From: Truepera sp965215315
Lineage (GTDB): Bacteria; Deinococcota; Deinococci; Deinococcales; Trueperaceae
Direction of reading: 5' to 3'
Length of the DNA: 64,000 nt
NCBI GenBank assembly: GCA_965215315.1
Contig: CBDCDB010000008.1
Location: 3,410,001-3,474,000 of the forward strand
The position numbers and the translations under genes were made by a program. The notes under the pieces are model-generated. The model saw only the letters and a list, made by a program, of their open reading frames with translations, was not told where the DNA came from and searched no databases. Shown in pieces: positions 35,368 through 44,084 of the stretch. The stretch's first letter is position 1. The number at the start of each line of letters is the position of its first letter.

Positions 35368-35423
35368 TGAGTAAACCGGAGCTGCGGCGGCGTAAACCGC
35401 CAGCTGAACGGACAGTTTACTCA
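35368..35423. repeat. Composite hairpin (REP-like)
   Basis: Outer arms TGAGTAAAC (35368-35376) and GTTTACTCA (35415-35423); inner stem GGCGG/CCGCC around CGTAAA. The 56-nt structure covers the expected 5' end of the small ORF at 35090-35367 and lies 60 bp from the amylase stop. It may terminate transcription or be a REP-type insertion. Confidence 0.5.
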
Positions 35424-35483
35424 ACCGGGCGGGCCCTGAAAAGGAGTTATTTCACTCGTTCACGCAGCGTAGGCCGTTCGCGG

Positions 35484-36827
35484 CTACCGGCTTAATATTC
35501 GGCCCCAGTTTGGTGGTAGCTCGAGCCTACCCCCCGAAACCGCCCTGCCCGTATTTAAGAGGTCTGTCCAATTACCACTTAAATCCGGAAGCTCGAGCCT
35601 CACAGCTTCGCTACTAGCATTGACCGCCACCAAAACCGTTTCACCTTGCCAAGTTCGGGCAAACACGAATTGCTCCGAAGTTACCCGTAATTCCTGATAG
35701 TCGCCGTATTTGAGCGCGGGTAAAACGTGGCGCAATTTAATGAGGTCTTGGACTACAGGGCAGAGATCGGGGTGCTGCCCGGTACTCTCCAATGTTTCGG
35801 GCGTGAGCGGCGGACGGAGCGGCGCGTCGCTCGTCGGCGCTTTTTCGCCCGTGACGCCCCACTCGCTGCCGTAATATAAAGACGGTACACCGGGCACCGT
35901 CAAGAGCAGGATGTGGAGCGGGTAGAGGTGTGCGGGCTCGCGTAAAATACTGGCGCTGCGGGGAACGTCGTGGTTGTCGGCAAAGGTGTAGAGCGGCATA
36001 TCTCGGTAAAGACCGCCCTCTCCGAACTGACGTTTGAGGGTATGCGCCAACTCGAAATAGTTGCGGTCGTTGTGGCTCGAGTACAGCCCTTTATAAAGTT
36101 CATAATTGGTCGTCGCGTCGAGCTTGCCGAGACCCGCCCACTCCCGGTAATCGCCGTGAATGACCTCACCTAACAGCCAGCAGTCCGGTTTGACCGCACG
36201 GCAGACCCCTGCCAAGTCGTGCTGAAACCCCAACTCGAGAACGTCCGCCGCGTCGAGCCGCAGACCGTCTGCGCCGAAATCTTCCAGCCATAGCCGCGCC
36301 GCCGTAAAAAGATGTTCACGCACCGCCGGGTTTGTGGTGTTGAGTTTGACCAAATCGAAATGTCCGTTCCAACCTTCGTAACTAAAAGTATCACCAGCAG
36401 GACTTTGGACGGAAAAATCGAGAAAAAACCAGTCGCGGTAAGGGCTTGCTACGCCACGTTCCTGTACATCCCGAAACGCCCAAAAGTCGCGCCCGACGTG
36501 ATTAAAAACGGCGTCGAGCATCACTTTGAGGCCGTGTGCGTGACACGCTGCGACGAACGCTTTCAGGTCGTCGTTCGTGCCGAGTCGCCGGTCAACCTTG
36601 ACCAAATCGGCGGTGTCGTAACCGTGGGTGCCGGACTCGAGTACCGGCCCGAGTAGCAGCGTGGTCACGCCTAACTCGCTCAGATAGGGCAGCCAGTCGT
36701 GCAGCGTGTTTAAGCGGCCACTCGGCTCGTTCGTAAAATCACCTGAAAAATTGTTCTGCGCCGGTGCGCCGGTGCTGCCGAGGGGGAAGAGGTGATAAAT
36801 GATCGCGTCTTGTGCCCAGTGGTTCAT
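35484..36827 (-). CDS. GH13 alpha-amylase-family glycosidase
   Basis: A 447-residue (beta/alpha)8 enzyme. Conserved regions appear in order: region I VMLDAVFNH, region II GLRLDAADV with nucleophile D192, region III LLGEVIHGD with acid E221, region IV FADNHD with D287. It has no signal peptide, so it is probably cytoplasmic and acts on maltodextrin-type substrates (cyclomaltodextrinase/neopullulanase-like, but shorter than those). AAAGGAGA precedes the ATG. A TACCGTTCGGTA palindrome 17 bp upstream matches one before the TetR gene, so it is likely under that repressor. Confidence 0.88.
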   Translation of the reverse strand: MNHWAQDAIIYHLFPLGSTGAPAQNNFSGDFTNEPSGRLNTLHDWLPYLSELGVTTLLLGPVLESGTHGYDTADLVKVDRRLGTNDDLKAFVAACHAHGLKVMLDAVFNHVGRDFWAFRDVQERGVASPYRDWFFLDFSVQSPAGDTFSYEGWNGHFDLVKLNTTNPAVREHLFTAARLWLEDFGADGLRLDAADVLELGFQHDLAGVCRAVKPDCWLLGEVIHGDYREWAGLGKLDATTNYELYKGLYSSHNDRNYFELAHTLKRQFGEGGLYRDMPLYTFADNHDVPRSASILREPAHLYPLHILLLTVPGVPSLYYGSEWGVTGEKAPTSDAPLRPPLTPETLESTGQHPDLCPVVQDLIKLRHVLPALKYGDYQELRVTSEQFVFARTWQGETVLVAVNASSEAVRLELPDLSGNWTDLLNTGRAVSGGRLELPPNWGRILSR

Positions 36828-36843
36828 TTTTGTCTCCTTTACT

Positions 36844-36855
36844 TACCGTTCGGTA
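36844..36855. promoter_or_regulatory. TetR-type operator before the amylase gene
   Basis: TACCGTTCGGTA, a 12-bp palindrome. The same word in the form TACCGAACGGTA lies at 37482-37493, directly before the TetR start. Confidence 0.6.
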
Positions 36856-36909
36856 TATAAACAACCTGAAAAGTGCCTGAAAAGTAGATTCTGCCTATAG
36901 GGTGGGTGT

Positions 36910-37476
36910 TTAAGAATAGATGCCGTAGCTAAACTGTTTAACGATGTCGTGTTTGAGCGTGTCGCCGGGGATTACTTCGCCTGCAAGAACGAGCCTCGAG
37001 TAGGCGCTTATGAGCCCTAAAAAACTGATGGTGTAGCGGCGAGCGCGACCCCGCATATTGCCGTGGTCACGGCTGGCAGCTTCAAAAAGGGCTTTGACGA
37101 GCCTATGTTGCTGGTCCTCGAGCGGGCGGGCCAACCGGTACGAACGACTTTCCGGCGGGGCTACCGAACACGCGGAAAGCAAGCGGTAAAAGCTCGTTTG
37201 CGAGCCCGTAAAAGCCAAGTACGTTTCTACGATAGCGAGTAGATTAAGTGTCAAATCTTGCTGATAGTGGGTTGCGGCCTCGAGCCTCTCGAGTAGTCTT
37301 TGACCGTCGCGGGTGATAAGCGCCGCCAGCACACCTTCCTTGTTGCCGAAATGATAGTAGAGCGTGGGTTTGGTGACGCCTGCCGCTAAAACGAGTTCTT
37401 GCACGCCCACCGCGTCGTAACCCCGAGCCGAGAACAGCTCGAGGGCGTGCGTGAGAATGAGGTCAGCTGTATCCAC
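36910..37476 (-). CDS. TetR-family repressor
   Basis: From GTG 37476 the protein has 188 residues: DTADLILTHALELFSARGYD, VGVQELVLAAGVTKPTLYYHF and NKEGVLAALI make a full TetR HTH, followed by an all-helical ligand domain. The frame is open upstream to 37689, but that part would run through operators and IS200 sequence and has no homology, so the GTG is preferred. Palindromes TACCGAACGGTA (37482-37493) and TATACCAAATGGTATA (37495-37510) abut the start, which indicates autoregulation; the first recurs before the amylase gene. Confidence 0.82.
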   Translation of the reverse strand: MDTADLILTHALELFSARGYDAVGVQELVLAAGVTKPTLYYHFGNKEGVLAALITRDGQRLLERLEAATHYQQDLTLNLLAIVETYLAFTGSQTSFYRLLSACSVAPPESRSYRLARPLEDQQHRLVKALFEAASRDHGNMRGRARRYTISFLGLISAYSRLVLAGEVIPGDTLKHDIVKQFSYGIYS

Positions 37477-37481
37477 GCCTA

Positions 37482-37510
37482 TACCGAACGGTAGTATACC
37501 AAATGGTATA
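37482..37510. promoter_or_regulatory. Double operator at the TetR gene
   Basis: Two adjacent palindromes, TACCGAACGGTA (37482-37493) and TATACCAAATGGTATA (37495-37510). The first matches the site at 36844. Both lie within 35 bp of the TetR start codon. Confidence 0.6.
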
Positions 37511-37559
37511 AAAACGTCAAGGGTGTCATTTTGAGATTGGACAGCTTGATAGTCCTCTA

Positions 37560-38105
37560 AACGGTTGTAAACCCCCGTCTTCGAGACGGGAAACGCTTCA
37601 GCGTGTAGATTGCAGAGGTGGAGCGCTACACTAAAGGAAGCCATACGCTGTACCACCACCGCTATCATCTGGTCTGGATCACGAAGCACCGCTATAGAGT
37701 GCTGCGGGGCGAGTTACAGAAGCGGGTGCGGACGATTATCGCCCAAGTTGCTGAAGAGTCGGGGGGCAAGATTCTCAACGGCGTCGTGTCGAGCGACCAT
37801 ATCCACCTGTTTGTGTCGATTACACCGCAACTACCTGTAAGCGAGTTTGTCAAACGGGCGAAAGGGCGGAGTTCAAGGAAGGTGCAGCAAGAGTTTCCGG
37901 AGTTAAAGAAGCGGTATTGGGGGCAGCACTTCTGGGCGAGAGGCTACTTCAGTGCCACGAGTGGAAACGTGACCGATGAGATGATTGACGAGTACATCAA
38001 TAACCACTATGACGCTCATAAGCAAAACGGTGAAGAGAACATCTTTTCAGAGTAACCCCCGGCTTCCAGCCTAGCTCTTCAACCTACCGACTTCAAGTCG
38101 GTAGT
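37560..38105 (+). mobile_element. IS200-type element with end hairpins
   Basis: Left end: CCCGTCT/AGACGGG hairpin (37574-37590) plus ACGC/GCGT (37592-37603). Right end: perfect 10-bp stem CTACCGACTT/AAGTCGGTAG (38084-38104). Between them is one tnpA gene and no tnpB. Such hairpins are what TnpA recognises on single-stranded DNA. The outer limits are approximate. Confidence 0.8.
37618..38055 (+). CDS. tnpA: IS200-family transposase TnpA (Y1 HUH)
   Basis: A 145-residue HUH nuclease. The HUH motif is H61-I-H63 (SSDHIHLFV); the attacking Tyr is Y126 in VTDEMIDEYINNH. Start GTG 37618. Length and both catalytic parts are intact, so it may be active. Confidence 0.93.
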   Translation: MERYTKGSHTLYHHRYHLVWITKHRYRVLRGELQKRVRTIIAQVAEESGGKILNGVVSSDHIHLFVSITPQLPVSEFVKRAKGRSSRKVQQEFPELKKRYWGQHFWARGYFSATSGNVTDEMIDEYINNHYDAHKQNGEENIFSE

Positions 38106-38173
38106 GGTTAAGTTAGCTGGCCCGCTCAGCGGCAAGATTGGTTCAGGTGCAAAACAAGTAAATCTGCTTGTGT

Positions 38174-38689
38174 CTAGGTATCAAATGCAGGCAAACGAGT
38201 CAAGAAAGTCTCTACCTCCCCGACACTTTGTAAGTAGACGACCTGTTTGTTCTCGAGCCTCCCCAACTTCTCCAAAATCACCGGTCGCCGCGTCTTTGGA
38301 TAACCCCAGACGAACTGTAAAAACTCCCAGGTAAGCCGTTCTGGACACCCTTCGGTCATATCAGGCCGTGACCGGTTGTGATACTTTACTCGGCGTTTGA
38401 CGACGCGCCATAAGCAGCGCAGCCGGGATATATCGAGGAAGATGACAGTGTCGGCGGCGGCTAAACGCACGTCCATCGTCGAGCCGTAGTTGCCATCGAC
38501 AATCCAGCATTCTTGTGTTAAAAACTCGTTTTGACGCTCGAGCCACCTGTCATAGGGCGTTTCAACCCAGCCTGCGTTCCAGTAGAGCCGGTCTAAATGG
38601 ATAACGGGGAGCCCGGTTCGTTCTGCTAACGCATGGGCCAGCGTCGTTTTCCCGGCCCCGCCCGACCCGATAATCGCCACGCGCTTCAC
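38174..38689 (-). CDS. P-loop nucleotide kinase-like protein (topology modulation/FlaR type)
   Basis: From GTG 38689 (171 residues): the P-loop IIGSGGAGKTTLAHALAERT, then LPVIHLDRLYWNAGW and CWIVDGNYGSTMDVRLAAAD, which define the adenylate-kinase-like group annotated as DNA topology modulation protein. The GTG overlaps the stop of the cyclodeaminase gene (GTGA), so the longer frame from 38770, inside that gene, is rejected. Substrate unknown. Confidence 0.8.
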   Translation of the reverse strand: MKRVAIIGSGGAGKTTLAHALAERTGLPVIHLDRLYWNAGWVETPYDRWLERQNEFLTQECWIVDGNYGSTMDVRLAAADTVIFLDISRLRCLWRVVKRRVKYHNRSRPDMTEGCPERLTWEFLQFVWGYPKTRRPVILEKLGRLENKQVVYLQSVGEVETFLTRLPAFDT

Positions 38690-39645
38690 GCTAAAAAATC
38701 GGTGTGTTGACCTGTGCCCGCCCCTAACGCCCTCTGATACACCGTCCACGCCGCCGCCAAGTCCATCCACGCCAAACCCACACCGCCGTAAACCGTCAGT
38801 TCGTCGCCGAGTCGTCCCGGAATACGTCCACTCAATACCTCACCCAGTTCGCCGGTAATCGTTTCGGCACCTAGTCCGACGTTGCCGACCGCGCCGCCCC
38901 TGACCGCTAAGTTCCTGTCATCACAAAAAAAGCGGCTTGCCAATACTAAATCTGCTGAGACCTCAGCTTTGCCCGGTTCATCTGCGCCGAGCGTGGTGAC
39001 GTGTGCGCCCGAACGTAAAAACTCCGGATAGAGAAAGGGGTCTCGAGCCCAGGTCGCCGTCACGATGATGTCGGCGTCGGCAACAGCTTCGGTGAGCGAA
39101 TCTGCGGGAACGAGTTTTGCGTCCGTTTTTTCTGCCAGCCGCCGGATGAAGGGGCCGGTTTTTAGGGGTGCGGTGTCGTAAACCGTCACGGCGCGGAGGT
39201 TTCGGACGTAGGTGAGCAGCTCGAGCTGCCACGCATTTTGCACGCCTGCACCGATAAGGGCGACGTGCCCCGCATCTTTCCGGGAGAGCACATCAGCTGC
39301 GACCGCGCCTGCCGCCGCCGTTCGTAGCGCGGTGAGGTGTCCTGAATCTAAAACCGCCAGCAGTTCGCCGGTGTAGAGGTCGAAAAGTTGCGTGAGGCCA
39401 CGAATAGCTGGTTTTGCGTTTGGAAACTTCGCGTGAGCCTTGACCGTATAGGCCGGAATATCGGGGAGCAGGGCGGGGAAGAGGACGGTTGCCGACGCGC
39501 CGTTTCGCGGAAGTTCGGAGCGGGAGCGTTGCGGAGTGATGTCGGCATCTGAAACCGTTGTAAAACCCGCTCGAATTGCCTCTAGGAGGGGGAGAGGCTC
39601 GAGTAACCTCACCACGTCGGAATGGGTCAGAATCAGCGTAGACAT
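38686..39645 (-). CDS. Ornithine cyclodeaminase / mu-crystallin family protein
   Basis: A 319-residue NAD(P)-dependent enzyme. It has the substrate half with RSRSELPRNG-like Arg and KAHAKFPNAKPAIRG (active-site Lys), and the Rossmann motif VALIGAGVQNAWQLELL. Members make proline from ornithine or act as alanine or other imino-acid dehydrogenases; sequence alone does not decide. It is 9 bp after the tRNA nucleotidyltransferase on the same strand. Confidence 0.85.
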   Translation of the reverse strand: MSTLILTHSDVVRLLEPLPLLEAIRAGFTTVSDADITPQRSRSELPRNGASATVLFPALLPDIPAYTVKAHAKFPNAKPAIRGLTQLFDLYTGELLAVLDSGHLTALRTAAAGAVAADVLSRKDAGHVALIGAGVQNAWQLELLTYVRNLRAVTVYDTAPLKTGPFIRRLAEKTDAKLVPADSLTEAVADADIIVTATWARDPFLYPEFLRSGAHVTTLGADEPGKAEVSADLVLASRFFCDDRNLAVRGGAVGNVGLGAETITGELGEVLSGRIPGRLGDELTVYGGVGLAWMDLAAAWTVYQRALGAGTGQHTDFLA

Positions 39646-39654
39646 GCCTTTACT

Positions 39655-41004
39655 CTAGCCTTGCCAACCCTGCACCTCGGCGTAGTGCCGCAGCGCAGCC
39701 TCGGCGTCTTCTTTGGTTCTAATGTCCCCGACGGCCTCGGCCTCCTGTACAAAACGTACGGCCTCGCCGACACGCGGCCCCGGTGAAAGGTCCAAGAGCT
39801 GCATCACCTCGAGTCCGTCTAAAAGCGGCGCTTTGGGCGGGGCTTCGTTCATGATTTCTAGAACACGAGCCAGTGCCAGCTTGTATCCACGGCGGCCTGC
39901 TTCGGATGATTGCGGCCCACGCGCGGCTTCACGGTCGGCAATCATCAGCTTGAGCAAATCGGGCAAGAGGTTACGGCGGCGGTGGACGAAGCGGCGCGCC
40001 TCTTTGTCCGATTTGGGGAGCTGCACCATATGGTAGCGGACGAGATTTGCGGCTCGTTCTCCTTGCGTTTCGGGTGCGCGGAGCCGCTTTAATATCGTCC
40101 CCGTAAGTTCAGCGCCGAGTTTGTCGTGACCGTAAAAATGATAGTGACGGCCCCCCGCTTCGTACGTTTTCGTCGCCGGTTTGCCCACATCGTGGAGCAG
40201 CGTGGCCCAGCGTAGGGTAGGGTCAGCGTCGGGGAAAGCCTGCATAAGTTGATGCAAAGCCTCGAGCGAATGCCCCAACACGTCCAGATGATGAAAGCCG
40301 CCCTGCGTTACGCCGTCGGCTTGGGCGAGTTCGGGCAGGTAAACCCGTAAAAGTCTGACCCGATGCAAAAGCTTGAATCCCGGTGCTGCGTTTTCGCTCA
40401 GCAAAAGTTGCGTGAGTTCGTCGCTGACGCGCTCCCAGGCCGGGAATTGGATTTTGGCGTGTCCGAGAAGGTCAGCGTGACGCTGAACCGCGGTTTCGGT
40501 CTCAGCGTCCAGCTTAAAACCCAGAGTTGCTCCCAGCCTTACGCCCCTCAAACTGCGAACCGGGTCGGCCTGCAAATTCGACTCACTCACCATCTTTAGC
40601 CGGTTTACTTTGAGGTCTGCACGTCCATTTGTCGGATCGATTATTTCGCCTGAGAGGTCGGCGGCAAGAGCATTGACGGTATAGTCTCGAGCCCTTAAAT
40701 TACTTTCCAAACCGGTTTCCAAATTTTCCAAAGGCGTATAGTCTCGAGTCATTCTATCCGTAACGACGCGCCAGTGGTCTCGCTGTTCGTCCAGACAAAA
40801 CGCGCGACCGCCGAGTTCTATGGCGGCTTGGTGGGCCTCGAGCTTGGGTCTCTCAACCAACCAGTCCAAATCGCGTACCGGACGCTCCAGCAGCGTGTCG
40901 CGCACTGCGCCGCCGACGAGATACCCGGCGCTTGGGTGCGGCGTAAACTGACCCATGTCGAGCGCTTTTATCGCTGCCTCTTTTTGCCCCCAAAACCAGC
41001 GCAT
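39655..41004 (-). CDS. cca: tRNA nucleotidyltransferase (CCA-adding type) with HD domain
   Basis: A 449-residue class II nucleotidyltransferase. The head domain shows YLVGGAVRDTLLERPVRDLD with the two catalytic Asp; the neck shows ARDYTVNALA and DPVRSLRGVRLGATLGF. From about residue 250 an HD phosphohydrolase domain follows (LRWATLLHDVGKPAT, HYHFYGHDKLGAE). In Deinococcus the CCA end is built by separate A- and C-adding enzymes, so this one could have only one of the activities. Its -10 TATACT lies 7 nt before the ATG and is shared with divergent coaE. Confidence 0.87.
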   Translation of the reverse strand: MRWFWGQKEAAIKALDMGQFTPHPSAGYLVGGAVRDTLLERPVRDLDWLVERPKLEAHQAAIELGGRAFCLDEQRDHWRVVTDRMTRDYTPLENLETGLESNLRARDYTVNALAADLSGEIIDPTNGRADLKVNRLKMVSESNLQADPVRSLRGVRLGATLGFKLDAETETAVQRHADLLGHAKIQFPAWERVSDELTQLLLSENAAPGFKLLHRVRLLRVYLPELAQADGVTQGGFHHLDVLGHSLEALHQLMQAFPDADPTLRWATLLHDVGKPATKTYEAGGRHYHFYGHDKLGAELTGTILKRLRAPETQGERAANLVRYHMVQLPKSDKEARRFVHRRRNLLPDLLKLMIADREAARGPQSSEAGRRGYKLALARVLEIMNEAPPKAPLLDGLEVMQLLDLSPGPRVGEAVRFVQEAEAVGDIRTKEDAEAALRHYAEVQGWQG

Positions 41005-41011
41005 ACCTAAA

Positions 41012-41019
41012 AGTATACG
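41012..41019. promoter_or_regulatory. Shared -10 box of divergent cca and coaE
   Basis: The spacer between the two start codons is only 24 bp (41005-41028). The palindrome GTATAC (41013-41018) gives TATACT for cca (gap 7 nt) and TATACG for coaE (gap 9 nt). No RBS is seen for either gene. Confidence 0.6.
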
Positions 41020-41028
41020 CGGAAGTCG

Positions 41029-41640
41029 ATGCCGCTAAACGTCGGCTTGACCGGGAATATCGGGTCGGGCAAGTCTACGGTAGCGCAGCTTTTCGCCGAG
41101 TGCGGGGCCGCCGTGATCGACGCCGACGCGCTCGCCCGTGACGCGACGCAAGACCCGGAGGTGCTAGAAGAGATTGCGGCAACCTTCGGAGCTGAGCTTG
41201 TTAAAGCGGGAGCATTAGACCGCGCAAAACTTGCTGAAGTCGTTTTCCATGCGCCCAAAGCCAGAGCTAAACTCAACGCCATCATTCACCCTTGGGTGGG
41301 GCGTAAACGTGAGGCCAGGGTTGCCGCTTTGATTGCCCAAAAACCACCGCCGACGGTCATCTTTCACGATGTTCCACTGCTTTTTGAAGTCGGTTTGGAC
41401 GCTGAGATGGACAAGACAGTTGTCGTTGACGCGCCGTTAGACACTCGCGTGGCCCGCGTCGTAGCCCGCAGCGGTCTGACGCCGGAAGAGGTGGGCTCAA
41501 GAAACGCCGCTCAATTACCCTCGTCAGAAAAAGTCAACCGCGCAGATTTCGTCATCGACAACAGCGGGGCGCAAGAAGACTTGCTTCAGCAGGTCGAAGC
41601 GGTGTGGCAAAAGCTGAGTTTAAGTGACGACACGAGTTGA
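41029..41640 (+). CDS. coaE: Dephospho-CoA kinase
   Basis: A 203-residue P-loop kinase for the last step of CoA synthesis. Walker A GLTGNIGSGKST (about 6-17), the substrate DADALARDATQDPEVL block, IIHPWVGRKREARV and the FHDVPLLFEVG motif with the lid DTRVARVVARSG are all present. The family length is matched. Confidence 0.93.
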   Translation: MPLNVGLTGNIGSGKSTVAQLFAECGAAVIDADALARDATQDPEVLEEIAATFGAELVKAGALDRAKLAEVVFHAPKARAKLNAIIHPWVGRKREARVAALIAQKPPPTVIFHDVPLLFEVGLDAEMDKTVVVDAPLDTRVARVVARSGLTPEEVGSRNAAQLPSSEKVNRADFVIDNSGAQEDLLQQVEAVWQKLSLSDDTS

Positions 41641-41671
41641 TAAGTTATTCGATATATGTAAAACTAAATCT

Positions 41672-42274
41672 ATGAATAACGAAACAAAAAATATATCCGA
41701 AACGGAAACTGTTTCAGCGCATACAGAGACGCTCGTCGCGTTTTTCAAAGCTCTAGCCGACCCTAAACGGCTTAAGATTGTGGGCTTGCTTGCTCGAGAA
41801 TCCTGCACCGTCGAACAATTAGCGGCACTTCTAGAAATCGGCAGCCCAACGGTTTCACATCACCTGCGCAAGCTTGCCAAGGTCGGTCTCGTCGAAGCGA
41901 AGGCCGAAGGTTACTACAGCGTTTACTCACTCCGCCCCGAGGTTTTGCAAGAACAAGCCAAAATGCTGCTCGGTGAAGACGGTTTCGGAACATTCGCCGA
42001 CGCGGTTGATCTGTCCGCCTTTGACCGCAAAGTTTTAGGTACGTTTACCGATGAAACCGGTTCAATCACCGCGTTTCCGGTACAGCAGAAAAAATATCTG
42101 GTACTCCTCCGGCACGTTTTAGGCGCATTTGAAGCCGGCGTTCGGTACCCGGAACGTGAAGTCAACGAGCGGCTGGTGCGCTTTAACGCTGACACGGCCC
42201 GACTCCGCCGCAGTCTGGTCGAGCACGGGCTGATGGCTAGAGAAGGCGGCGGCGGCGCGTACTGGCGGCTTTAA
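41672..42274 (+). CDS. ArsR-family regulator with DUF2087 domain
   Basis: From ATG 41672 (about 200 residues). The ArsR HTH is KALADPKRLKIVGLLARESC and IGSPTVSHHLRKLAKVGLVE; no CVC-type metal site is seen. The C-terminal DUF2087 domain reads KKYLVLLRHVLGAFEAGVRY, then PEREVNERLVRF and EHGLMAREGGGGAYWRL. A GTG at 41624 inside coaE is possible but less likely. This domain pair is frequent in Deinococcota and Firmicutes; its ligand is unknown. Confidence 0.85.
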   Translation: MNNETKNISETETVSAHTETLVAFFKALADPKRLKIVGLLARESCTVEQLAALLEIGSPTVSHHLRKLAKVGLVEAKAEGYYSVYSLRPEVLQEQAKMLLGEDGFGTFADAVDLSAFDRKVLGTFTDETGSITAFPVQQKKYLVLLRHVLGAFEAGVRYPEREVNERLVRFNADTARLRRSLVEHGLMAREGGGGAYWRL

Positions 42275-42286
42275 TACCTGAAAAAA

Positions 42287-42313
42287 AAGGGCAACCGAGA
42301 TTCAGGTGCCCTT
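42287..42313. terminator. Bidirectional terminator between the ArsR and DUF3352 genes
   Basis: AAGGGCA (42287-42293) pairs with TGCCCTT (42307-42313); eight A on the left serve as T-run for the minus strand and CTTCTTT follows on the plus strand. The two genes converge here. Confidence 0.75.
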
Positions 42314-42332
42314 CTTTGCTCCCTTTTACGGT

Positions 42333-44084
42333 TTACTCGGCCCAGGTCACGCCCGTTTCGGAGTGACTACGAATATTGCCGTCGGTGCGTTTGCTGTAGG
42401 TCGTGGTGCTCGTCAGGCGGGTAGCAACGAAAGATAAGAACTCCTCAGCGACGTTGCTGGCTTTTTCTACGGCGTCGAAGTCGAGGTTCGCGCCGCCGCC
42501 CATCCCGGCAGCTGTTTGAATCTGTGCGCTAAGGGTTTGTGCAAGGTTTTCAAAGGTTGCCTGATCGTCCGTGTAAGCGTAGCCCGTTGCACCGTTAGGC
42601 ACATCGCCGAAAAGGTCGTCTCGGCCTCCTTCGGCTTGCGCGGTCAGCGCCGCCGCCATCGCTCCCTCACTCGTTCCGATCAGCGCGTAACCACCGTTGA
42701 CGGCGTAAAAGATGGTCGTTCCTGGCGCAACTTCAAACCGGGTTACGTCGGTCCCGGCAAGTGTTTCCTGGCTGCGCTGTGGCCCCTCAGCCTCACCTTG
42801 CGGAGCGCTCAGGCTGCCCGCCACACGGCTGACGTTCTCAAACAGGTTGCCGAGCCCGCGTTCAGCGGCGGCGGCGTTCGTCGCTTCGATCAGGTAGACC
42901 GCTTCGCCCAGGAGATTTTCACTGGGAACACCCGGCTCTACCGCGCTGCTCAAACCGGTCGTTGCGCTAGCGAGCTGTTCGCCCGTCCAGCTAAAGATGC
43001 TTTCGCGCAAGTTGAGGCCGGTAAACGACAAGATGAGGCTGTCTAGGTCGCCGCCGAGTTCAGGCACGCTCAGCGCGAGTTCGTTGAGGTAGTCGTACCA
43101 GCCGCTCAGGTCGAACGCGGAGGCCGAAAAGCTGAGCGCTTCGTTTGGTACGCTTACCTCGGTAGTCGCGGCGGTACTGTCGCTCAGCAGCGCGTAAAGG
43201 GAGGTGTCGCCACCTTCTTGGTCGAGTGCCTGCAACCCTTCGCTGACGAGGCCGTCGTCAGTGAGGTTTACTACGCCGCCCGCGGCACCGGCTGTGGTGA
43301 ACACTTGGCTGAGGCGGTCTACGAGCCCCGTAAAACCGAAGTTTTGCGCGTAGGGCACGGCAACTTCAGCGATGCGGGCGTAGTCTAGAAAACCGTAAAA
43401 AGTGCCTTCGTCGAGGGTGCCAAGGGTGTTCTCATAATTTTGGGCAACTCTAAAGTTGGGTTCATCGGCTCCTGCGTTGCGGCGCAGGACACCGCGCAGT
43501 TCGTCGGGATTGGTTGATAGGGCTAAGAGGTCGTCGGTAAGGGTATAAGCAACGACTTGGAGCGGTTCAGCATCTTGAACTTGTAGCTGATAAAAGGTCA
43601 CGCCGCTCTCTTCAAGGGTTTCTACGCCCTCGGTTCCTGCGTCGTCCAGCAGTGCCTGAACCTTCTCCGCCCCTTCAGGGGTGACTCGAGTCACCAGCGT
43701 CAGAGCCGGAAGTGGGCTGTAGGACGAAGCTGAAAGCGCAATCCACGCCTCTTGACCTAACACCTCGAGGCTACTCAAAGTCTCTAAGTTTTGCCTTTCT
43801 TTAGGGCTCAAGTCGCCCATAGAGGACACCGCTCCGCCGGACATTACGCCGCCTGAGGCTGAGCCGCCCGATGTGCTGCCCGGACCGGCGAGCGCCGTAA
43901 GCGCGTTCAGCACGTCTAAACGCTCGAATTCGGCGCTAAAATCTGCGAGCTTGTCCGAAGCGCCTGCTAAATCCTGCATTCCGAGCGCTAAAAAAGTTTC
44001 TTCAGGGAGCAGTTTGGCGAGGTTTTGGGCGGCGGCGAGCCCGCCTAGCGTGAGTACAAGGGTCGGTACGATAAAACGAAGCAT
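42333..44084 (-). CDS. DUF3352-family exported protein
   Basis: From ATG 44084 (583 residues; AGGAGG 6 nt before) the protein starts with a signal peptide MLRFIVPTLVLTLGGLAAAQ and continues LAKLLPEETFLALGMQDLAG. The pattern fits DUF3352: repeats of FxLxxADxP-like segments such as YGFLDYARIAEVAVPYAQNF and GYALIGTSEGAMAAAL. It also carries a Gly/Ser-rich loop (SGGSASGGVMSGGAV) near residue 75. Function unknown; presumably periplasmic or cell-envelope. Confidence 0.75.
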   Translation of the reverse strand: MLRFIVPTLVLTLGGLAAAQNLAKLLPEETFLALGMQDLAGASDKLADFSAEFERLDVLNALTALAGPGSTSGGSASGGVMSGGAVSSMGDLSPKERQNLETLSSLEVLGQEAWIALSASSYSPLPALTLVTRVTPEGAEKVQALLDDAGTEGVETLEESGVTFYQLQVQDAEPLQVVAYTLTDDLLALSTNPDELRGVLRRNAGADEPNFRVAQNYENTLGTLDEGTFYGFLDYARIAEVAVPYAQNFGFTGLVDRLSQVFTTAGAAGGVVNLTDDGLVSEGLQALDQEGGDTSLYALLSDSTAATTEVSVPNEALSFSASAFDLSGWYDYLNELALSVPELGGDLDSLILSFTGLNLRESIFSWTGEQLASATTGLSSAVEPGVPSENLLGEAVYLIEATNAAAAERGLGNLFENVSRVAGSLSAPQGEAEGPQRSQETLAGTDVTRFEVAPGTTIFYAVNGGYALIGTSEGAMAAALTAQAEGGRDDLFGDVPNGATGYAYTDDQATFENLAQTLSAQIQTAAGMGGGANLDFDAVEKASNVAEEFLSFVATRLTSTTTYSKRTDGNIRSHSETGVTWAE

